Source: Paenibacillus oleatilyticus (lineage in GTDB: Bacteria; Bacillota; Bacilli; Paenibacillales; NBRC-103111). From it: a DNA stretch of 64,000 nt. Below are positions 8,947 through 17,021 of the stretch, in pieces. The first letter of the stretch is position 1, and the number at the start of each line of letters is the position of its first letter. The notes beneath the pieces are model-generated. The model searched no databases. It was not told where the DNA came from and saw nothing but the letters and a program-made list of their open reading frames with translations. The DNA lies in assembly GCF_018998565.1 (NCBI RefSeq), contig NZ_JAHNZO010000018.1, forward strand, positions 99,883 through 163,882, read 5' to 3'. A program made the position numbers and the translations under genes.

Positions 8947-10023
8947 TCATAAATACCGGGCGATAATCCGAACCAGCTTGGCCGGAAATTCATGTAGATT
9001 GGTAATATCCAGGAATCGCTCATTCCCGTAGATTTGACTGATGACGTCTTTGTCTTGACCGATCGCGGCGGCAAGAAATGTAAGGCCTTTCCGCTCGTAT
9101 TCGGCGATTGTCTGCTGCATGTCTTGAATGGCATAGCTTCCGGTATAATCGTCCATCGCTTTCGGCTGCCCGTCGCTAATGCTGATTAAGAGCTTCGTCT
9201 TTTGCGGCGTAACAGCCAGCCGTTCGGCCATAATTCGTAAAGCCATCCCGTCGCGATTATTGCTTCTGGCCCGAATCCCCATCAGTCGGAAACGGTCATT
9301 CGCATCGGTTCGCTCAAAGTCGGTATAGGCATAAACCGACATTTGCTCCAGTCTGGAAGCATCCGCCGTATCGCCATAGATCAAAACGGGGATATGACAC
9401 ACCTGACAAAATTCATATACGGCGATCACTGCGCGTTTGGCTGCTTCCAATCTGCCAAAAGCCTTCATCGATGCCGACTCGTCCACCCTCAGACCGACCA
9501 CAAGCGAAGGCGATTCCGTCGGAGGACGTTTTTTGGCAAAATACCGGAAATCCCGGTAAGCCACGCTGTCCGCTTGAAATTTGCTGCCATAGTAATGATT
9601 CTTGGCAAAGTCAAAGGAAGCCTCGTGCTCCAGCAGCGGAAGCGTCTTTCTTGCAATTTCCTGCACGATCGGCATCAGTCCCTTGCTCAGCCGGACATAT
9701 TCCTGCTGATTTGCCTGATCGTAATCCGGACGATGGACGACGAGCTTTACCTTATGATGAATGGTATGGGACACCACTTCCCGAGCGTCTTGATTCAGCT
9801 TTTTGCGGAAATCGCGCTCTTGCCGCTTCGCCTCCTCTGACACGGGTTCAGGGTCGGCAGGATGATAGGCCGGGGCACTGCTCTCCCCCAAATCCGAGCT
9901 TTCCATGCCGGCGTCGTCATCGGAACCATCGGAATCATTGGCAGCATCGGACGAGCTCTCTTCGCTATCCGCGCTTTTTTTCAATGCGATCGCGTCATCG
10001 TCCGCAGGACGGTCCAGATCCAA
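8947..10023 (-). CDS. VWA-domain protein partnered with MoxR ATPase, start uncertain
   Basis: At least 358 residues. An acidic Ser/Asp/Glu-rich linker (about 17-65) precedes a CobT/NorD-like VWA domain whose metal site reads DESAS at 181-185, with SISDGQP further on. VWA proteins of this kind work with MoxR ATPases in inserting cofactors or remodelling complexes. The only usual start is TTG at 10023, with no Shine-Dalgarno at normal spacing. The frame stays open upstream for about 20 codons, through a run of nine A in the end of moxR, so the N-terminus may be longer or produced by slippage. The C-terminus lies 29 bases beyond the GIY-YIG start. Confidence 0.75.
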   Translation of the reverse strand: MDLDRPADDDAIALKKSADSEESSSDAANDSDGSDDDAGMESSDLGESSAPAYHPADPEPVSEEAKRQERDFRKKLNQDAREVVSHTIHHKVKLVVHRPDYDQANQQEYVRLSKGLMPIVQEIARKTLPLLEHEASFDFAKNHYYGSKFQADSVAYRDFRYFAKKRPPTESPSLVVGLRVDESASMKAFGRLEAAKRAVIAVYEFCQVCHIPVLIYGDTADASRLEQMSVYAYTDFERTDANDRFRLMGIRARSNNRDGMALRIMAERLAVTPQKTKLLISISDGQPKAMDDYTGSYAIQDMQQTIAEYERKGLTFLAAAIGQDKDVISQIYGNERFLDITNLHEFPAKLVRIIARYL

Positions 10024-10058
10024 GCCGGTACTGTCAACATCTCCCCATATCCTGATCT

Positions 10059-11168
10059 CTAAGGCTTCAGAATCCCGTTTTTTTTTACTTGAGTCTCAAC
10101 GTCCTCCAAGCTTGCCGTCAAGCCATGGCTTGCAAGCGCATCTTCCAGCAGCTTGATTTCCTCGGAGTCGGTTGTGATCTTGTAGATGACTTTATGATAA
10201 AGGGATTGTTTGACGGAAGCCCCTCCGGCGACCGCATCCGCCCAATAGAAATACGAACGCATACCGGCCACCCCTTTAATCGCATTGGCCCGGGCGGTTT
10301 TGTCCAAAATAATAATGGTGTCTGCCAAAATGTCCAATACCCGTTCGTTTCTGTAACCGGTTTTGGCCATGGCGCGTTCCATCATCACTTCTTTCGTCGG
10401 CAGATCCATCTTTTCCGAGTGCTGAACTCTGTCGCGCAATGCCTCGTTTAACGGCCTGGCTCCAGCGTAGCTGCGGTTTGTCGTGATGACCGCGATGAAA
10501 TCCGGATGTCTGCGCACGATTTCCGTAGGAAGATTGATGCTGCCATCCAGCTCTAGAGCAGAGTTCAGTGCCATTAACACCGCGGCATCCCGAATGACAT
10601 TCGGCTCCTGGATTTCCAGAACGTACCCCTTCTGATAAGCCCGGACGATCTCGGAAGGGTAGAAACGATACTCTACCGCTTCGCCGTCGGTGTTTTCCGC
10701 AGCCAGCTTTAGCAGCTGCTTCATCTTATAAGCAGCCTGCTCCGGCGCTATCCCCAGAACATCGGTCAAAACCCCGGCTGCACTCTGAAAACCGTCGCTC
10801 TCGTATAACGCCTTCAACGCTGCCTGGTCCGCAGGCTCCAGCTTCTCCAGCCGTTCCGAAGAAATCACGGGCAAAATCGCGCCGATAATGTCCGATTTAT
10901 CCATGTCCGCAAAGCAGGTGACCTTCGTATACGGCAGCCCGAAATTCGCCGATAACGCTTTGGCGAGCTGCGTTTTGCCCGAGCCTGCGTCGCCCTCCAA
11001 CAAAATATTGGCGATTTTCATTTCCCCGCGGTGCCAGTTGCGCTTGACCTCCGCACAGATGCGCCGTTCTTCTTCGCTGGCCTTATGCGTTGACGGCTTT
11101 TGCCACACAAGCGCTTGTTCCGCATCGCTCAGTTGTCTTGCAGGAGACAACACATATTCCTGACTCAT
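10059..11168 (-). CDS. MoxR-type AAA+ ATPase
   Basis: 369 residues, cytoplasmic. Walker A GDAGSGKT at 59-66, a Walker-B-like VLEIQEP, and the sensor-like VITTNRSY place it in the MoxR/CobS branch, whose members act with VWA proteins as chaperone-like machines. It lies between a DUF6530-like gene (25 bp upstream) and the VWA gene (35 bp downstream). Its last codons cross nine consecutive A; a -1 slip there would read into the VWA frame. ATG at 11168 follows a modest TTAGGA. The substrate is unknown. Confidence 0.85.
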   Translation of the reverse strand: MSQEYVLSPARQLSDAEQALVWQKPSTHKASEEERRICAEVKRNWHRGEMKIANILLEGDAGSGKTQLAKALSANFGLPYTKVTCFADMDKSDIIGAILPVISSERLEKLEPADQAALKALYESDGFQSAAGVLTDVLGIAPEQAAYKMKQLLKLAAENTDGEAVEYRFYPSEIVRAYQKGYVLEIQEPNVIRDAAVLMALNSALELDGSINLPTEIVRRHPDFIAVITTNRSYAGARPLNEALRDRVQHSEKMDLPTKEVMMERAMAKTGYRNERVLDILADTIIILDKTARANAIKGVAGMRSYFYWADAVAGGASVKQSLYHKVIYKITTDSEEIKLLEDALASHGLTASLEDVETQVKKNGILKP

Positions 11169-11193
11169 TCCTAACCACTTCCCCTAATCCAGG

Positions 11194-11673
11194 TTAATAC
11201 CCCATATCCTTCAAAATTCTGGATAACGTGCGCAACCGCTCCCCGATCAGCTCGTCGTCATCGCTCAGCGCCTGATTGAACAGCTTGATATCTTCATTGA
11301 TTCGCTCATTGTCCGTACAGATGGCCACGGTCATGGCGTCCCCCTGCAGACCGACCCGGTCGATGACCGGCTCCTGCGGATCATATAAATGCTCATACCG
11401 GTAAGCTTCGCGAAAATGCGCCATCGTCCGGCAAATCAGAATGGATAAATCGAGAACGCGATGGAGCGGCAGCTCCTCCGATTGCCGGGACCATTTTTCC
11501 CCCGTGTACCGCCATACCTTGGCCGAAATATCGATTTTCCCCCTGTCATTCCATTGGGCCAATCCCAAGGAAAGACCTTTGGCATCCGAATTGCGGGCGA
11601 ATCTGCCATCAACCTGCTCATAATTTTCGGAAACAACAACCGGCTTATGCTTTAACGTAGTCGGTATTTTCAT
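11194..11673 (-). CDS. DUF6530-like protein of unknown function
   Basis: 159 residues, acidic C-terminus, no membrane segment. It resembles a conserved Firmicute family I recall as DUF6530 (LKHKPVVVSENYEQVDGR near the start, LGLAQWNDRGKIDISAKVW in the middle, ERLRTLSRILKDMGY-like end). ATG at 11673 is used because AGAGG is seven bases upstream; the ORF opens 18 bases earlier. First gene of the MoxR-VWA unit behind a consensus sigma-A promoter. No function is assigned to the family as far as I know. Confidence 0.7.
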   Translation of the reverse strand: MKIPTTLKHKPVVVSENYEQVDGRFARNSDAKGLSLGLAQWNDRGKIDISAKVWRYTGEKWSRQSEELPLHRVLDLSILICRTMAHFREAYRYEHLYDPQEPVIDRVGLQGDAMTVAICTDNERINEDIKLFNQALSDDDELIGERLRTLSRILKDMGY

Positions 11674-11702
11674 GTTATGACCTCTTTTCATTTATCGAAT
11701 CA

Positions 11703-11734
11703 CTTATTTACTAATTTACTAAATTACTAAATCT
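11703..11734. repeat. Four octamer repeats in the operon leader
   Basis: Consecutive 8-bp units cttattta, ctaattta, ctaaatta, ctaaatct between the promoter and the first gene. They could bind a regulator or simply be an AT-rich leader. Confidence 0.45.
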
Positions 11735-11741
11735 AAACTTC

Positions 11742-11770
11742 ATTGTAGCTTGCACTTGATCGAATGTCAA
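11742..11770 (-). promoter_or_regulatory. Sigma-A promoter of the MoxR-VWA operon
   Basis: Minus strand TTGACA (11770-11765), 17 bases, TACAAT (11747-11742): near-perfect match to the housekeeping consensus, about 70 bp before the first start codon. Confidence 0.8.
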
Positions 11771-11802
11771 TCCGTTGACTAACCCTGTGCTTCAAAAAGA
11801 AA

Positions 11803-11846
11803 AAGAGCCGTTTCAGCTTCCCTTATTTTTGGGAAACACGGCTCTT
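11803..11846 (-). terminator. Intrinsic terminator of the GntR-SBP gene
   Basis: Nine-bp outer arms AAGAGCCGT (11803-11811) and ACGGCTCTT (11838-11846) with a further inner TTTC/CCC-GGG/GAAA pairing; minus-strand sequence after the stem is CTCTTTTTCTTTTTG. Confidence 0.8.
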
Positions 11847-11881
11847 GTTCAATACCTATCTTATTGCGTGAAATTTTCGGA

Positions 11882-13264
11882 TTACAATAATGAAGCGACC
11901 GCCAGGCGCTCCTCGATTTGGGAGCACATTGCCTCCTCGGTTTCCAAGCCCGCCCAATACATCTTGAGCTCCTGGTTGATGACGGACAGCTCTCTTGCGC
12001 TGATCGCCAAGTCCGTAAAATATCGAAAGCCGGGAATCGTTTCACGAAATAGCGAAAACCGCGACGGAAGATACCGTTTCTCTTCCCCTAGCCACTCGGC
12101 GGCGGATTTTCTCGCAGGAAGACTGTACGTGTTCTGCCGAACGAAAAGCTGAGCTTTGTAGGCGGTCAAAAATTCCACCAGCTTGGCGGCGGCGGCTTTG
12201 ACGCGCGACTGACGATTGATCGCAAGCCCGATATTCAGCAGCATCGTCATCGGCGTACCCAGATGCGGTACGGGCGCGATGTCAAAGGATACCTGCTCGC
12301 CAAGCAAATAATTCAAATAAAAATAACTGGTCATGATCATCGACGCTTTGCCCTTGGCCAGAAGCAGCTCCGATTCGCCGGTCGTCACCCCTTCGGATAG
12401 CGAGGGAATACTATGCTTCATCTCCCCGCAGTAGCGAAGCGCGTCCATCATCGGCGTACCGGCAAGCTTAAGCCGGCCGTCTTCGTGCCGCTCGAACTTT
12501 CCTCCGGTCTGCAGCAGCAAAAGAGGCCAGCGGTTCGACGAATACAGGTCGCAGTGAAAGCCAAGCCGTTCGCCCGAAATGGCAAGCCGCGACGAATAGT
12601 CGATCAGATCGTTCCACTGCCAGCTGCTATCCGGCTCAGATAAATGGGCCGCCCGAAAGTGCTCCCGGTTATAACAAAGAATGAGCGGGGAAAAAATAAA
12701 CGGCTGCACGAGCTGGCGGCCATTCACTTGAAACGCGTCCGAGAGGAAGGAATACAGCTCCGGATTGCGTTCCATCGGCTCCAGCAGCCCTTCGGCTCCG
12801 TTCTCCACACATTCCTGAAAATTCATAAAGTTCATCATGACCACATCGAGGATGCCGCCGGACAAGTAATCGCTGATATATCTGTAATTGGTGCTGGATG
12901 TAGGCACGGCTTGTACCCGGATATGCGGGTTTTCCTCCTGGAAGATGGACAACAGCTGATGAATCCCCGCTTCTCCGGTGACGGAGCTGTGAAAGCCCAG
13001 CTTTACTGTGACGAAAGCTTCGTCCAGAGGACCGATGACCTTCGTACCGACGCGCGGTATTTTTTCGATCAGCCCCTCTGACACGAGAACGTCCAGCCCT
13101 TTTCGCACCGATTGATTGCTTAATTGAAATTCCGCGGCGAAAGATTTTTCGGAAGGCAAAAAGTCTCCTATCGCCCACTTTCCTGTCAATATGTCTTCCC
13201 GCAGCGCGCTGACGAATTCGCTCAGCCGCTCACGGGGCTTCTTGCGGCTTGTCCTTTCTTCCAT
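11882..13264 (-). CDS. GntR regulator fused to an extracellular solute-binding-protein domain
   Basis: 460 residues. The first 75 are a GntR winged helix (LPSEKSFAAEFQLSNQSVRKGLDVL). From about 90 on, the chain reads like an ABC sugar-binding protein of the family-1 type (LLSIFQEENPHIRVQAVP, a central FIFSPLILCYNREHF segment, SELLLAKGKASMIMTSYF) but without a signal peptide, so it is cytoplasmic and probably senses a carbohydrate. It is single-gene, with its own consensus promoter and terminator, and downstream of the beta-helix gene, which it may regulate; a perfect operator overlaps its promoter, suggesting autoregulation. The ligand is not predictable. Confidence 0.8.
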   Translation of the reverse strand: MEERTSRKKPRERLSEFVSALREDILTGKWAIGDFLPSEKSFAAEFQLSNQSVRKGLDVLVSEGLIEKIPRVGTKVIGPLDEAFVTVKLGFHSSVTGEAGIHQLLSIFQEENPHIRVQAVPTSSTNYRYISDYLSGGILDVVMMNFMNFQECVENGAEGLLEPMERNPELYSFLSDAFQVNGRQLVQPFIFSPLILCYNREHFRAAHLSEPDSSWQWNDLIDYSSRLAISGERLGFHCDLYSSNRWPLLLLQTGGKFERHEDGRLKLAGTPMMDALRYCGEMKHSIPSLSEGVTTGESELLLAKGKASMIMTSYFYLNYLLGEQVSFDIAPVPHLGTPMTMLLNIGLAINRQSRVKAAAAKLVEFLTAYKAQLFVRQNTYSLPARKSAAEWLGEEKRYLPSRFSLFRETIPGFRYFTDLAISARELSVINQELKMYWAGLETEEAMCSQIEERLAVASLL

Positions 13265-13338
13265 CCTTAGACCTCATTTCCATCCGATACACGGTAAAGA
13301 ACAGGAAATAGGGACAAATCCTGTATCCGCTCTATTCG

Positions 13339-13353
13339 TTGTTATTATAACAA
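13339..13353. promoter_or_regulatory. Operator palindrome at the GntR-SBP promoter
   Basis: TTGTTATTATAACAA, a 15-bp odd-centred perfect palindrome that contains the -10 hexamer of the promoter of the regulator gene, the expected position for autorepression. Confidence 0.6.
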
Positions 13354-13374
13354 GGTCCCAATATTCCATGTCAA
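13344..13374 (-). promoter_or_regulatory. Sigma-A promoter of the GntR-SBP gene
   Basis: Minus strand TTGACA (13374-13369), 18 bases, TATAAT (13349-13344): both hexamers are perfect consensus. Confidence 0.8.
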
Positions 13375-13382
13375 CATACGAA

Positions 13383-13420
13383 GGATTCACGGCATAACGA
13401 TGCCGCTATACCGTGAATCC
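13383..13420 (-). terminator. Hairpin after the beta-helix gene
   Basis: Ten-bp arms GGATTCACGG (13383-13392) and CCGTGAATCC (13411-13420) directly after the stop. The following minus-strand sequence (TTCGTATG) is a poor U-tract, so termination may be weak. Confidence 0.5.
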
Positions 13421-13428
13421 CGTCACGC

Positions 13429-15744
13429 TTAAGAAAGCGAAAAGTTGCCGGCGCTGTGTTTTACCGTATCGTTTTCCGCCGGCAGCGCCGTCCGGTTGAC
13501 CTTCTCTTCCAGGCACGATGTCATGAAGAAGTAGCCTCCGCTTCCGAAAGCGCCATCCGCCGCTTCATACTTGCCACCCGTGAAGTGAGCGCCGACGGCC
13601 TTCAGCTTGTTCGTCCCGCCTTGGATCTGGAAATGTGCCGTGTCCGCGTCCACTGCGGCGCTCCTGCAGTTTCCGAAATTCCACGTGATGACGTTCGTCG
13701 GATCGATGCTCTTCAGGAACGCCTTCTCGCCGTTCGTTCCGCTGAATACCGCGCCGCCGTCGATTGCGATCCACTGGTCTGCTTTATTTTTCGGATTGTT
13801 GACGTCGCCGACCTTGTCCCATGCACCGGTGAACAAGAAGCAGCAATCCACAAGTCCGCCGCCCTGCATGACGATTTCACGCGCGCCGACCTTAACCGTG
13901 CCTCCTGCCTGTGGCAGTCCCTTAAACCAAGTATTGATAAGGGTCAGCTTATCGATGCTCCCCAAATTGACATCCTCGACGTTGTAAAACTCACTGTTGA
14001 GAATCGTCAAATCCCCGCTGCACGGCATATAACCGACTTGGTTCGTTCCCGAGCGGATCGGACGGGCGATTTCATAGCCCTTCAGCATGCCGAAGGAGCA
14101 GCTGTCGATCATATTTTTCCTTGTGCCCCGGGAGGAGCTTTTCGAAATCGTTACCATCTCTTGCGCCGTACAGCCTCTCATCTGCAACCCGTCCATGTTG
14201 ACCCAGAACGAGCCTGAATTCGCCATTTTCACGCCGGGCTTCGTATACGTCACGACGGCATGGCAATCCTCAAGCGTCAGGTCGGTAAGCCGCTTGTGCG
14301 CGACGATCCGCGACGCGATATGCTTCTTGACGGTCACCCGCTTGGCGCTGTCGCCCCAAGTCGAGCCGCTATTCGCGAACGACAACAGGCCGGAGTTGTT
14401 GATATACGTCAGATCGTGCTCGAATTGACCGTGTGTGACGAACGGGCCGTACTCGTCGCCATCTCCGTGGCAGTTCTCAACCATGCAGTAGGCCGCGCAC
14501 GTAAAATCGTTCAAGTGACGGGCATTGCTCGTGTTGCAATCCCTGACGTGGCCGTACAGCACGTTGATCTGCTGCGTCAAATAGCCGGTGCCGCCCCAAT
14601 CGCGTTCTTCCGGGTTGATCAGTTGACAGCGTTCCGTCACATAATGGGTGTTGTACCTGCGCATCACGACCGGCCAGAACACTTTGGTCGCCGTGATGCC
14701 CGATGCGTCGCATTCGACCGCGAATTCGAACGCGACCGGATTCGACCCGATCTGGTCCCAAGTCGGGAACGGCCGGGTGCTCGTGCCGTTGGGCGGCACC
14801 GGGATGCCGATAAAGCTCATATTCCGCACATGGCAGCGAAAAGCCGGGCTGATCTTCCGGTAGGTTAGCAGGCGTCCCTTCGCCAGCGGCCACCCGAGCT
14901 TATAATTGAACCGGACATGGGTAGAGTCGAGAATTTCCGTTACTTTGAGAAGGTAGTCGAGCTCACGCTGCGCGTTTCCGCCCGGGTTGTTCTTGATTTG
15001 CGCATGCCACCAGCTATCTACCGCGAAAACGGACGAATCGGCGACCTCGAAAATATCCGAGTACTCCGGCAGTTCTTCGCTCAGCGTCACGGTGTGGACC
15101 ATATCGGTTTTGATTCCCTGGAAAAACATAACGGCGCCAAACGGGTTGTCTACCTTGTTCAGTTCGATCCCCTCGGTCGTTACGGTATGTCCCTGAAAAT
15201 CAATCTCGATATCGCTGCGGTGAAATACATGGCGCTTGACGAAATTCAAATCCGAGTATGCTTCGACCCGGCGGATCGACAGATCGTTGACCAGCGCGTC
15301 CAGCGCCCCGTCCGCATTCGTCTTCGCATCGAAAATGCCGAACCAGCGAAAATCCCCCACGCCGTCATGCACGACTTCAAAGCAACCTTGGCCTTTTGCC
15401 GGTTTGTGTACCGTGCCGCCGTTATCGGCTTTGGCGCTGCCGGCCATATAGCGAACCAGCTTGCCTCCCCCGTCGCCGCTCTTGTAGTAGCCGCCAACGA
15501 ATACATGCAAGCCGTCCTTGAGCTGGCCGGGCGGAAGCGACATCAGCTCCTCCACGCTGGCGACCCATAACGTTTGACGATCCCCCTTGCCGTCGGATTG
15601 CAGACTTTCTGCCGAAGCAAACCGCGAGCCGCCGAAGGCGCTGCCGGCCAGTATCGCCCCTCCGATTCCCAAAGTTTTCAGCACTTTTCGTCTGCTGATC
15701 GCTTCGTTCGCCTTGCCGTTTGTTCCATTTTCCGAGTAGAACAT
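13429..15744 (-). CDS. Tat-exported right-handed beta-helix protein
   Basis: 771 residues. The N-terminus has a twin-arginine signal (SRRKVLKTLGIGG, then a hydrophobic stretch ending FASA at about 48). The mature part begins with a segment typical of tail-spike/pectate-lyase-fold proteins (LPPGQLKDGLHVFVGGYYKSGDGGG without more than a few conserved residues) and continues with repeated beta-strand rungs rich in Asn, Thr and Gly. Similar exported proteins of Paenibacillaceae bind or cleave polysaccharides, but no catalytic signature was recognised. It is the gene after the GT17 glycosyltransferase and NRPS but has its own upstream region of about 400 bp, with a terminator between, so co-function is not established. 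ATG follows AAAGGAG. Confidence 0.75.
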   Translation of the reverse strand: MFYSENGTNGKANEAISRRKVLKTLGIGGAILAGSAFGGSRFASAESLQSDGKGDRQTLWVASVEELMSLPPGQLKDGLHVFVGGYYKSGDGGGKLVRYMAGSAKADNGGTVHKPAKGQGCFEVVHDGVGDFRWFGIFDAKTNADGALDALVNDLSIRRVEAYSDLNFVKRHVFHRSDIEIDFQGHTVTTEGIELNKVDNPFGAVMFFQGIKTDMVHTVTLSEELPEYSDIFEVADSSVFAVDSWWHAQIKNNPGGNAQRELDYLLKVTEILDSTHVRFNYKLGWPLAKGRLLTYRKISPAFRCHVRNMSFIGIPVPPNGTSTRPFPTWDQIGSNPVAFEFAVECDASGITATKVFWPVVMRRYNTHYVTERCQLINPEERDWGGTGYLTQQINVLYGHVRDCNTSNARHLNDFTCAAYCMVENCHGDGDEYGPFVTHGQFEHDLTYINNSGLLSFANSGSTWGDSAKRVTVKKHIASRIVAHKRLTDLTLEDCHAVVTYTKPGVKMANSGSFWVNMDGLQMRGCTAQEMVTISKSSSRGTRKNMIDSCSFGMLKGYEIARPIRSGTNQVGYMPCSGDLTILNSEFYNVEDVNLGSIDKLTLINTWFKGLPQAGGTVKVGAREIVMQGGGLVDCCFLFTGAWDKVGDVNNPKNKADQWIAIDGGAVFSGTNGEKAFLKSIDPTNVITWNFGNCRSAAVDADTAHFQIQGGTNKLKAVGAHFTGGKYEAADGAFGSGGYFFMTSCLEEKVNRTALPAENDTVKHSAGNFSLS

Positions 15745-15832
15745 CGTTCAACAGCTCCTTTTCGCCGGGTATCCGTTTTCCGATTTGAACTTGATCGTCG
15801 TGCTCTTCGATGCAGTAACTAGCTCCGCATGA

Positions 15833-15922
15833 TCACCCCCCTCTACTATGAACGGGTTCCCGGCGGCAGCGGCCGCTGGGGCAGGAAGCAAGCATCTTTT
15901 CCAGATTTGATCGTTGAAACAT
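15833..15922 (-). CDS. Candidate 29-residue peptide in the leader of the beta-helix gene
   Basis: ATG at 15922 with CGGAGG eight bases upstream; the peptide begins MFQRSNLEKMLASC and is Arg-rich with two cysteines (CPSGRC). It ends about 90 bp before the beta-helix start. Only the strong ribosome site supports it; it could be a leader peptide or chance. Confidence 0.35.
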   Translation of the reverse strand: MFQRSNLEKMLASCPSGRCRREPVHSRGG

Positions 15923-16108
15923 GGTATGGCCTCCGATTGCTTACACTTTGATTTTGTAACATCTTTTTCAATCTGGTTATGTACTGGTTTAAAAATTATA
16001 AATTTGACTAAATAAAATTCACATCTGGTTTGTTTCAGATTTGTTTTCTATGTCCATCATTCACGAAAATGTAAGCGTTGTCAATCCTTTTTTGTAACAA
16101 TACAAAAA

Positions 16109-16133
16109 AAGAACCCGAAAGCTTCGGGTTCTT
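16109..16133 (-). terminator. Intrinsic terminator of the NRPS-glycosyltransferase operon
   Basis: Eleven-bp arms AAGAACCCGAA (16109-16119) and TTCGGGTTCTT (16123-16133) followed on the minus strand by TTTTT. It lies ten bases beyond the glycosyltransferase stop. Confidence 0.9.
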
Positions 16134-16142
16134 CGCTAGATT

Positions 16143-17021
16143 TCAATACCACAGATCCGCCGTTTGGATGTCCTGGAGAGCGGCCAAAAACGATTTTTCG
16201 TTATCCACGTACAGCTCGGTGTCGAGGTAATACAGCTTTTTATCATCCAGACACTGCTTGATGTAATCCTCGTTCACGATACTTTTGTCCTTGACATTGG
16301 CTGCGAACGCTTGAAGCTTGGGCAGCGCGGTTTGGCGATAGTCCAGCCACGAATGATGAAATCCGGCCGGTTCCTCCAGGCAGTAGATGTCTGGATATAA
16401 CCCTTCGGCAATCCCCTTCTTCCTTAGATAATCCGCCGAGAAAGGCATGCTTCTGAAAAATCGTCCGGTCATCGCAAAGACGCGATAGCTCCAGTGAGGA
16501 GCGCCGTGATTGGAGCGGCAAAATAGATTCAGGAAAAAAACGGAATAGTGCATTTTGACGGTAATGACTTGACGTCTTTTCACCTCGGAGACAATCCGGT
16601 CCGCCATTCGGCTATCGATGATCTCGTCGAAGTCGGCCAGAATGATCACATCGTCATCCTCGACCCGCTCCCGCAAAATGTCAGCGCATCGGCTTCTTTG
16701 GTACGCTTCGTTATGAAACGCGCTGTTGTAGCTCAGCAAGCGCCAATACCAGCGGTCAAAGTTCGCCGCTTGGCACGTGTCCGGGTTAAAATACAATTGG
16801 TGCCGCTCCGGCTTGCGAAACGCGTTGTCGGCTTGCAGCGCATGGTAAATCACCTTCGGACCGAGATGAGCCGGATCGAAGTTTCGAGGCTTGTCCGCAT
16901 AGCTGAAGGTCTTGTTGGCCTCAATCACGTGAAGCTCGTCGACCCAGCGGGCATCTTCTTTCAGTTTGATTTCCGCCACCCGGTTTTCGTTGAAAAACGG
17001 GCAAAATTCATAAATTTTCAT
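16143..17021 (-). CDS. GT17-like glycosyltransferase
   Basis: 292 residues, cytoplasmic. It matches family GT17, best known for bisecting GlcNAc-transferase MGAT3: YEFCPFFNE at the N-terminus, a VDELHVIEANKTFSY segment, and the acidic nucleotide-sugar motif ILADFDEI near residue 128. GT17 also occurs in bacteria, where acceptors are largely unknown. Its ATG overlaps the NRPS stop (ATGA), so it is translationally coupled and, by inference, glycosylates the NRPS product or modifies a related envelope molecule. A terminator follows immediately. Confidence 0.8.
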   Translation of the reverse strand: MKIYEFCPFFNENRVAEIKLKEDARWVDELHVIEANKTFSYADKPRNFDPAHLGPKVIYHALQADNAFRKPERHQLYFNPDTCQAANFDRWYWRLLSYNSAFHNEAYQRSRCADILRERVEDDDVIILADFDEIIDSRMADRIVSEVKRRQVITVKMHYSVFFLNLFCRSNHGAPHWSYRVFAMTGRFFRSMPFSADYLRKKGIAEGLYPDIYCLEEPAGFHHSWLDYRQTALPKLQAFAANVKDKSIVNEDYIKQCLDDKKLYYLDTELYVDNEKSFLAALQDIQTADLWY

